Shown here piece by piece: positions 1-4,704 of a DNA stretch of 6,862 nucleotides (the stretch's first letter is position 1; each line of letters starts with the position of its first letter). The position numbers were made by a program, and so were the translations under genes. This DNA comes from Acidobacteriaceae bacterium. GTDB taxonomy: Bacteria > Acidobacteriota > Terriglobia > Terriglobales > Acidobacteriaceae. The stretch covers positions 1 to 6,862 of the forward strand of contig JASHUH010000646.1 of the NCBI GenBank assembly GCA_030040115.1, read 5' to 3'. The notes beneath the pieces were generated by a model. It had not been told where the DNA came from. It worked only from the letters and a program-made list of their open reading frames with translations, and ran no database searches.

Positions 1-153
1 TGCTGCCGTGTGTCCGGCCTCCACCAGCAAGCCGCGCAGCATCGCATTGCCTTGTTTGGAGATCGCGCCCAGCTTTTGCTTTCCGCCGGAGGAATGCTCG
101 CATGGATTCAGCCCCAGATAACTCACCAGTTGTTTGCTGCGGTCAAAGCGGGC
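1..153 (-). mobile_element. IS110-family transposase, C-terminal fragment (5'-truncated, runs off the left edge)
   Basis: Reading the minus strand from about 150 down to 1 gives some 50 residues typical of the C-terminal Transposase_20 (IS116/IS110/IS902) domain: RFDRSKQLVSYLGLNP, then EHSSGGKQKLGAISKQGN, then MLRGLLVEAGHTA. In the IS110 family this domain carries the catalytic serine, and the SSGGK segment is the natural candidate here. The reading frame is open to position 1, so the gene continues outside the window. Upstream of RFD, at about 150-160, family resemblance stops and the sequence becomes the 3' end of the cytochrome gene. The N-terminal DEDD (RuvC-like) domain and the left end, where IS110 elements encode their bridge RNA, are therefore absent. 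This is a remnant or a recombination/assembly junction, not an intact element. The family call is confident; the exact breakpoint is not. Confidence 0.85.
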
Positions 154-1493
154 CGGCCGTCGGCAGCGGCGGCGGACGCCTGGGCGGAGACTGGCTGAAT
201 CGTGGCGAGATAGGCCGCCAACGCGGCGCGCTCCGGGTCGGTCCCGGCAAAGGCGGGCATGACGCCGTTGTGCATGAATTCGAGACCGCCGAGCATGGCT
301 TGAATCTTGCTCTGGTCCCATTGGCGCAACTGTAAATAATGCTTGACGCCGCGGTAGGCGTTGGCGGTGTGGCAGCTTTGGCACTCGACGCGGAAGATCT
401 CGCGTCCCACGGCGGCCTGGTTGGCGGGCGTGATGTCGCGGACCTGAATCCACTTGGCGGATTGGAGGACGCCGGCGGAGGTTACCTCATCGGCGCTGAA
501 ACCGCCGTCGCCGGGGATCGGAGCGAAGTAGAGCGAGTTCGCGTAGAGATAACTGCCGATCACGAAGGGCTTGCGAATGGATTCGCGGACAAATTCGAAG
601 GAGCCCATGGCGCCGAAGGCGGCCAGCGCCACCAGAAGGCTGAACGCCAGGTGCATGCGCCCGGGGCGGACCAGCGTGAGCAGGGCCAAGGTAAAGGTGA
701 CAGCGAGGAGGATGGCGGCGAAAAGTGCGTAGTGGGTGGCCGTAGGCATGGGGCCGTGGGTAGCGGCCCAGACGTCGGCTGGAATCCTGCGGATGTACCA
801 CCAGCCGAACGCGGGCAGAACGGCCAGGGAGGGGACAATCCACCATGTGCTCCAGCGCACGATACGGGCCTTGAGGATGGGGTCTTTCTGGACGCTGGCC
901 GTGATCAGCGCGTAGATGCCGGCCAGCGCGAGGGCGATGGCGGTGCGAAAGGCCAGGGAAGGGAAGTAGGTGGGATTGAAGAAGCCGCGCCAAAACTCGT
1001 GATTGCGGGTCCAGGTTCCGGAGGTGAGCATGAAGGTGATAATGCCGTTGATGATGACCAGGCTGGCGTAAGCAGCGATGAAATAAATCCAGCCGAACCA
1101 CGCATGCAGGGCTGGCTCCAGCTTGTCCCATCCGTAGAGGTAGAGGAGAGCGGCGGTGATCTCGATGAAGAAAAAGACCCATTCGATGGCCCATCCCCAC
1201 ACGAAAATATGGATCAGGTTGGCGGTGGCCATAGGACTGATCAAGCCGATGGTGAACCAGATGCCGACGCCACTGATGGCGCCGAAGACAACCGTCACCA
1301 GGACGAAGAATTTGGTGTGGGTCTTGAGCCAACCGAGCAGGGCGGGGTCGTGGTTGCGGCGGGCTTTGCGCTCGGTGAGCACCAGAAACAGTCCGCCGCC
1401 GACGGCAAAGTGGGAGACAAAGACGTGCGTAATGGCGACGAGAGCAATGAGGAGCCCGGCGCCAAAGCTAACGTCCCAAACTGGATAATTCAT
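123..1493 (-). CDS. Cytochrome bd-superfamily oxygen reductase-like protein (CydA-like) with C-terminal haem c domain
   Basis: A 456-residue membrane protein with about eight hydrophobic helices in residues 10-300, followed by a soluble c-type cytochrome domain (about 345-432). Against E. coli CydA, the first helix aligns as ALVAITH, placing His23 on the active-site ligand His19. The third helix has Glu104 and Glu111 (E. coli Glu99/Glu107, spaced 8 rather than 7) followed by YLYGWDKL. The ESIRKPF segment (304-310) matches the GRQPW region. The haem c site is CQSCH (371-375), with Met412 in GVMPAF as likely distal ligand. The position of the b558 ligand His186 appears to be Arg183, and no equivalent of Met393 is evident. 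This fits non-quinol members of the bd superfamily that take electrons from another donor. Start: ATG at 1493 rather than the upstream in-frame ATG at 1544, because AAGGAGG lies 6 bases before it and the family N-terminus begins there. No cydB-like partner is in the window. The final ~10 codons lie in transposase-derived DNA, so the native C-terminus is probably lost. Oxygen reduction is inferred, not shown. Confidence 0.85.
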   Translation of the reverse strand: MNYPVWDVSFGAGLLIALVAITHVFVSHFAVGGGLFLVLTERKARRNHDPALLGWLKTHTKFFVLVTVVFGAISGVGIWFTIGLISPMATANLIHIFVWGWAIEWVFFFIEITAALLYLYGWDKLEPALHAWFGWIYFIAAYASLVIINGIITFMLTSGTWTRNHEFWRGFFNPTYFPSLAFRTAIALALAGIYALITASVQKDPILKARIVRWSTWWIVPSLAVLPAFGWWYIRRIPADVWAATHGPMPTATHYALFAAILLAVTFTLALLTLVRPGRMHLAFSLLVALAAFGAMGSFEFVRESIRKPFVIGSYLYANSLYFAPIPGDGGFSADEVTSAGVLQSAKWIQVRDITPANQAAVGREIFRVECQSCHTANAYRGVKHYLQLRQWDQSKIQAMLGGLEFMHNGVMPAFAGTDPERAALAAYLATIQPVSAQASAAAADGRPALTAANNW

Positions 1494-1499
1494 GCGGCC

Positions 1500-1506
1500 C
1501 CTCCTT
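1500..1506 (-). promoter_or_regulatory. Shine-Dalgarno site of the bd-like cytochrome
   Basis: The minus strand reads AAGGAGG, a near-perfect anti-16S match, 6 bases upstream of the ATG at 1493. It decides the start in favour of 1493 over the in-frame ATG at 1544, whose 17 extra residues are basic and unlike the family. Confidence 0.8.
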
Positions 1507-1604
1507 TTGCGGACCTCGAAACTGCCCGGACCGGACGGGCGCACGCGCCGGCCTCGCTCCTGGGGCCGTTACACCCATTGCTTCTCTTTTTGGTTCCTGT
1601 ACGC

Positions 1605-1620
1605 CGTGACTGGGATCACA
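1605..1620. promoter_or_regulatory. CRP/FNR-type palindrome (candidate operator)
   Basis: The sequence CGTGA-CTGGGA-TCACA matches the CRP-family core GTGA-N6-TCAC exactly, with one outer base off TGTGA-N6-TCACA. It lies in the divergent control region, about 112 bases from the cytochrome start and 141 from the MpaB-family start. CRP/FNR regulators commonly control respiratory genes, which makes the location reasonable. No promoter could be fixed around it, so function is inferred from motif and context only, and an 8-base core will occur by chance. Confidence 0.35.
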
Positions 1621-1693
1621 AGGATTGGACCGGCGACCCAATTGCCGGAGATGGCAGAACCGGGTGGGGAGGGACGGAAGATTTCGCCGCTGC

Positions 1694-1713
1694 GGTGTCC
1701 TTGCGAGGACACC
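1694..1713. promoter_or_regulatory. Perfect 8-bp inverted repeat with 4-base loop upstream of the MpaB-family gene
   Basis: GGTGTCCT, loop TGCG, AGGACACC: all eight pairs match. It ends 48 bases before the ATG at 1762. It could be a dyad operator for a dimeric repressor or a leader hairpin in the transcript. Only three T residues follow it on the plus strand after the stem, so it is a poor intrinsic terminator. The regulator is unknown. Confidence 0.45.
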
Positions 1714-1761
1714 TTTCCACCGTTTGCAGCCGCAAGCGCCGCCAAAACGTTCTAATGGACT

Positions 1762-2727
1762 ATGGGCTTTCCATCCGCCGCCGATCCCGTGGAACTGGTC
1801 TCCGAGAGCGAAAGCGAGGCTCTACGGGCGGGAGTGGCGCGAGGCGCCCCCGATCCTGTGGCCGGCGCTTTCGGGCCGAAATCGGTGACCTGGCGAATCA
1901 ATCGCGAGTCGGCGCTCTTTCTGGGCGCGGCGAGGGCTGCGCTGCTGCAACTTGCCCATCCCTGGGTTGCGGCGGCCATCGCTCAGCACTCGACGGTGAT
2001 GAACCGGCCCATCGCGCGGTTTCACAACACGTTTCGCGTGGTGTTCACGATGGTTTTCGGGTCGCTCGACCAGGCGCTGGGCGCGGCTCGTCATCTTTAT
2101 TCATTGCACACCCGCATCCGCGGCGAGATGCCGGAGGGGGTGGCCGGATGGGCGCGAGGAACACGATACCAGGCCAACGAGGTTAGCGCTTTGCGCTGGG
2201 TCTACGCCACGCTGATCGAAACCGCGGTGCTGGCCTACGAGTGGGTGCTGGGGCCGCTGACGGGCGGGGAGCGCGAGCAGTATTACGCCGAAACCAAGGT
2301 GCTGGCCGGCCTATTTGGCATTCCCGCGGCTGCGCTGCCGGAGGATTGGGAGGAATTTCTGGCGTACAACCGCGCCATGCACGACTCCGATGCGCTCGGG
2401 GTGAGCCCCGGCGCACGAGAGATGGCGCAGAGGCTGATGGCGGGCGCCGGTTCTTGGATTCATCCGCCGTACTGGTATCGCGCGTTGACGGCGGCGTGGA
2501 TGCCGCCACGGTTTCGCGAGGAATTCGGGCTGGAGGTGGACTCACGCGCCGTGGAGCGGGCGCATCGCCTCTTTCCGGGAATTTATCGCAAAATGCCCGC
2601 GCGTCTTCGCTTCACGGGGCCATGGCGCGAGGCGCAGGATCGGCTGGCGGGCCGGAGGGTGGGCTACCTGACCCAACTCAGTAATCGCTTCTGGATGGGC
2701 CAGAAGCGGATGCCATTTGCGAAGTGA
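1762..2727 (+). CDS. MpaB/rubber-oxygenase family protein (DUF2236), predicted haem-dependent oxygenase
   Basis: A 321-residue soluble protein with the DUF2236/MpaB layout. SVTWRINRES (41-50) opens the domain, LLQLAHPWVAAAI (61-73) and QHS (75-77) follow, then an RFHNT segment (86-90), FGS (99-101), SLHTRIRG (114-121), YQANE (136-140) and ALRWVYATLIET (143-154). In the Lcp rubber oxygenases of the same superfamily, Arg and Thr spaced as RxxxT and a downstream axial histidine bind and activate haem b. Arg86/Thr90 and His116 are the matching candidates. The family includes latex-clearing oxygenases and the fungal MpaB oxidative-cleavage enzyme; most bacterial members have no known substrate, and none is suggested here. 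There is no signal peptide. An in-frame TAA at 1753 means 1762 is the first possible ATG; no clear Shine-Dalgarno precedes it. It is divergent from the cytochrome gene and convergent with the phosphodiesterase gene. The family is confident; the substrate is unknown. Confidence 0.85.
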   Translation: MGFPSAADPVELVSESESEALRAGVARGAPDPVAGAFGPKSVTWRINRESALFLGAARAALLQLAHPWVAAAIAQHSTVMNRPIARFHNTFRVVFTMVFGSLDQALGAARHLYSLHTRIRGEMPEGVAGWARGTRYQANEVSALRWVYATLIETAVLAYEWVLGPLTGGEREQYYAETKVLAGLFGIPAAALPEDWEEFLAYNRAMHDSDALGVSPGAREMAQRLMAGAGSWIHPPYWYRALTAAWMPPRFREEFGLEVDSRAVERAHRLFPGIYRKMPARLRFTGPWREAQDRLAGRRVGYLTQLSNRFWMGQKRMPFAK

Positions 2728-2741
2728 GACGAGAGAACAGA

Positions 2742-2760
2742 GGTCAGGGATCAGGGACCA
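2742..2760. repeat. Short tandem TCAGGGA repeat in the convergent spacer
   Basis: Two perfect head-to-tail copies of TCAGGGA (2744-2750 and 2751-2757) sit between the stops of the MpaB-family and phosphodiesterase genes. The flanks GGTC and GACC at 2742-2745 and 2756-2759 partly mirror each other. The 82-base spacer holds no gene and no convincing intrinsic terminator that I could find. Confidence 0.4.
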
Positions 2761-2809
2761 AGGAAGGCTGATGGGCCGGTGTCTCATAGGGGCGCCTGCC
2801 GTGACGGTG

Positions 2810-3892
2810 TTAGTCCACTCTCGCCCAATCCTCGGGAGACATGTCGTTCAGGTCACGAATCGTTCGACACTTTCGTGGGTCGGCAAAGTCGATCATGATG
2901 ATGTTCGGTATGAGCCGCTTGCGCGTAATTCCGGCGAGAGGCGATCCCTGGGGCAGGCTCAAGGGGTTGCGGTATTGGACGATCTCACTGGCTCCGCTCT
3001 TCCAGAGGTTTTTCATCTTTTGAACGTTCGGCGGCTCCCACATCTCCTCGTTCCGGTTCTCGATGCTTTCGAGGACTCCTGTGGTCGTCCAGTACATCAT
3101 CGGCATCACGTGCGGGTTCTGGAGGGAAACCGCCCCCTGCAAGAGCTTCCGCTGTTTTTTCACGTTCTGTGACTGCTTGAAGAAAGGCTTGGTGATGGAC
3201 GTGCCTCCCTTGCCGTAGTATTGCAGCCCGTCAAAGTCGTCGCGGTACGACGACCCGTGCTCGTAAAGATTCTTGAAGCCAAGGATCCCGTCCTGCGGTC
3301 CATAGAACCGTGCGACCTCGTTCACCCCCTTCGAGCCGAACACCACGATGACGTGGCCCGCGAGATCCCTGAGCCTGGTGGTGTTCAGGTTACCTCCTCG
3401 CTGGTAAATGCAGCCGCGGAGCACATAAGTGCAGGCTTCGGCAATGTGGGTCCAGTTCTGGCACTTATCAAATTTGAGGATCAGGAACTCAGTACGGCCG
3501 TCCTGGCTGCCGACGAAGTCCGCTGCCTGCTGAAGCATCCTCTCCAGTCCGAGGCCCCAGTCTCCGACGCTCACTCCTCCGATCGTCAACTTGGTGCGCA
3601 CCACCTGCGTAGTCCCCATCCGCCCCGCGTCCCTGGTCTTGACCTCGTTCTGCGGCTTGCCAGAGTGGAAGGCCCTCAGTTCCACGCGTTTCGTCTGCCC
3701 TTGTGGGGTGGGCACGGAGGCAGCCGCAATCCGAAGGTCGAAGATCCGCACCCCCGCCCGGGCTTGTCCCAGGATATCCAGCTCCTGGGTTTTCACGTTG
3801 CCGCCCCCGCCGGTGATGCCGGCGTCATGGCTTCCCGCGAAGACAATCTCATTCAGCCTCTTGTCCCCACCCAGCTCGTAGTAGTTGACCAT
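2810..3892 (-). CDS. PI-PLC X-domain-like phosphodiesterase
   Basis: A 360-residue protein with the TIM-barrel layout of PLC-like phosphodiesterases. The order is NEIVFAGSHDAG (14-25), LDILGQARAGVRIFDLRI (38-55), AFHSG (74-78), a Trp-Gly-rich stretch, TEFLILKFDK (134-143), HVIVVFGS (180-187) and IPNIIMIDF (328-336). By comparison with Bacillus PI-PLC, His22, Asp23, Arg54 (with Asp52) and His76 match the catalytic His32/Asp33, Arg69/Asp67 and His82. These enzymes cleave phosphodiester bonds of phosphoinositides or related head groups by acid-base catalysis with two histidines. The start ATG at 3892 has AGGAG 9 bases upstream. There is no signal peptide or membrane segment, unlike the secreted bacterial PI-PLCs, so the substrate may be different or intracellular. 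Sampled lines of the gene are about 55% GC, against 72% for a sampled cytochrome line, which hints at separate origin. The fold is confident; the substrate is unknown. Confidence 0.8.
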   Translation of the reverse strand: MVNYYELGGDKRLNEIVFAGSHDAGITGGGGNVKTQELDILGQARAGVRIFDLRIAAASVPTPQGQTKRVELRAFHSGKPQNEVKTRDAGRMGTTQVVRTKLTIGGVSVGDWGLGLERMLQQAADFVGSQDGRTEFLILKFDKCQNWTHIAEACTYVLRGCIYQRGGNLNTTRLRDLAGHVIVVFGSKGVNEVARFYGPQDGILGFKNLYEHGSSYRDDFDGLQYYGKGGTSITKPFFKQSQNVKKQRKLLQGAVSLQNPHVMPMMYWTTTGVLESIENRNEEMWEPPNVQKMKNLWKSGASEIVQYRNPLSLPQGSPLAGITRKRLIPNIIMIDFADPRKCRTIRDLNDMSPEDWARVD

Positions 3893-3901
3893 TCGACAAT
3901 T

Positions 3902-3906
3902 CTCTC
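3902..3906 (-). promoter_or_regulatory. Shine-Dalgarno site of the PLC-like gene
   Basis: The minus strand reads AGGAG, 9 bases before the ATG at 3892. It supports that start, which also places the family's opening NEIVFAGSHDAG motif near the N-terminus. Confidence 0.65.
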
Positions 3907-3965
3907 CTGCGCGTCGCGAACGGACGCATAAGCGTTCATTTGCACTCGGGGTCCCGGCGGGGTCG

Positions 3966-3971
3966 AGTATA
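3966..3971 (-). promoter_or_regulatory. Possible -10 box for the PLC-like gene
   Basis: The minus strand reads TATACT, one base off TATAAT, about 74 bases upstream of the ATG at 3892. No good -35 match lies 16-18 bases further upstream, so this is a weak candidate. Confidence 0.2.
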
Positions 3972-4230
3972 CATCATCAAGCGAAGCAGATTTGCGCATT
4001 TCAGCGAAGGAATCCGCACTCAAGATGTTTCTTCGCGTATTTGGGAGTGTTGTCCAAGAGAAGCTTGCCTTGCTGCGCGAGGCCGGCGGCACACTCTCCG
4101 CACCCGCAAGATGCGCGCCTCCCTTCGTCGTTGACGCTTCGGCGGCCCGTGCCCCGGGCAACGCACGAGAAGCAGCCAGGAAAGCGCAGCTGCAGCGGCC
4201 AGATATATACCTTAACGACAAGCTCGGCGC

Positions 4231-4641
4231 GTGAAATCTGATGCATTTGGCTCGGCTGGCGCGCAGAATGAAGGTATGGACCCACGCGACGCCATGGACC
4301 CGCGTGAGCTGGACACGCTGAGCCGTGTTTTCAGCGAACAACTGCTGGCCTGCCTGGATGCGTGCGCGCGTGGACGCCGGGGGCTTTTTTCCGCACCCAT
4401 CGGCGAAGACGAGGGGGAGACCGGCTGGCCGGAGGCGGAACAATTGCGCGAGCTTGCCCTTGCTTTACAAAGTGTTTTTGCGCAGGAGGGCGAGCGGAAT
4501 GCGCTCTGTGACGAGTTCCTGGACCTGTGCACCATTCACGGCGAAAGCCACCCCGGCGAGCGCAAGCTGGCGCGGACCTTCCTGGAGCGCATTGAACGAG
4601 GCGAAGTGGGCGCTCCAACCGAAGAGAAGAAGCTCTGGTAG
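4231..4641 (+). CDS. Small hypothetical protein with CARGRRGLF motif
   Basis: I do not recognise a characterised family. From the first possible start (GTG at 4231) it is 136 residues. The conserved-looking part begins at about residue 25: RELDTLSRVFSEQLLACLDA is predicted helical, followed by CARGRRGLF, an acidic linker, then a second helical part (AEQLRELALALQSVFAQEG) and a C-terminal helix rich in charge (GERKLARTFLERIERGE). It is soluble, acidic and without signal peptide or membrane segment. I have the impression that similar small proteins with a CA.GR.GLF motif occur in Acidobacteriota, but cannot confirm this here. The start is uncertain: ATG at 4276 and ATG at 4294 are alternatives, and none of the three has a clear Shine-Dalgarno site. 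The gene is divergent from the PLC-like gene and convergent with the GH57 gene, with 63 bases between stops. Confidence 0.65.
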   Translation: MKSDAFGSAGAQNEGMDPRDAMDPRELDTLSRVFSEQLLACLDACARGRRGLFSAPIGEDEGETGWPEAEQLRELALALQSVFAQEGERNALCDEFLDLCTIHGESHPGERKLARTFLERIERGEVGAPTEEKKLW

Positions 4642-4653
4642 CGATCGCTTGCG

Positions 4654-4683
4654 AAAAACTTCTCCACGCTTCTTCCCGAAGCG
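4654..4683 (-). terminator. Possible terminator of the GH57 gene
   Basis: On the minus strand, downstream of the stop at 4705, CGCTTC-GGGAA-GAAGCG forms a perfect 6-bp stem with a 5-base loop (4667-4683). A run of five T follows, but only after 8 bases (4654-4658), so it is a loose fit to an intrinsic terminator. Confidence 0.3.
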
Positions 4684-4704
4684 GATTCTGCCGCGGGACA
4701 GTTG

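Larger units (their letters stand above)
3893..4230. other. Divergent intergenic spacer without a supported gene
   Basis: This 338-base stretch lies between the 5' ends of the phosphodiesterase (minus) and the small hypothetical gene (plus). It should hold both promoters. Short open frames exist on both strands but none has a Shine-Dalgarno site or recognisable protein. A small GC hairpin, GCCCG-TGCCC-CGGGC, lies at 4145-4159 and may be chance in GC-rich DNA. An AT-rich patch at 4202-4210 (gatatatac) is the only other obvious landmark near the plus-strand gene. Confidence 0.5.

Noticed and set aside
1..153. An IS110 bridge-RNA locus
   Set aside because: The bridge RNA is encoded in the element's left non-coding end, before the transposase start. 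That part is missing here, so it cannot be present in the window.
1592..1597. GGAACC on the minus strand as an ECF-sigma -35 box for the cytochrome
   Set aside because: No convincing -10 partner lies at the right distance, and the hexamer is common by chance.
339..2186. A 615-codon open frame on the plus strand
   Set aside because: It lies antisense to the cytochrome gene and runs into the MpaB-family gene in another frame. Its protein is low-complexity, rich in Gly, Asp and Glu, without a recognisable domain, and is explained by GC bias at third codon positions.
3221..3931. A 236-codon plus-strand frame over the PLC-like gene
   Set aside because: It is antisense to a gene with clear catalytic motifs and shows no family resemblance of its own.
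3992..4234. An 80-codon plus-strand frame in the spacer (or from the ATG at 4025)
   Set aside because: It reads somewhat protein-like at first, but there is no Shine-Dalgarno site, no known motif, and the second half is Ala/Arg/Pro shadow-like.
3853..4443. A 196-codon minus-strand frame across the divergent spacer
   Set aside because: It overlaps both flanking genes out of frame, has no recognisable domain, and its composition looks like shadow translation.
4641..4648. GCGATCGC, identical to the cyanobacterial HIP1 octamer
   Set aside because: Only this copy was noticed, and nothing else suggests a cyanobacterium.
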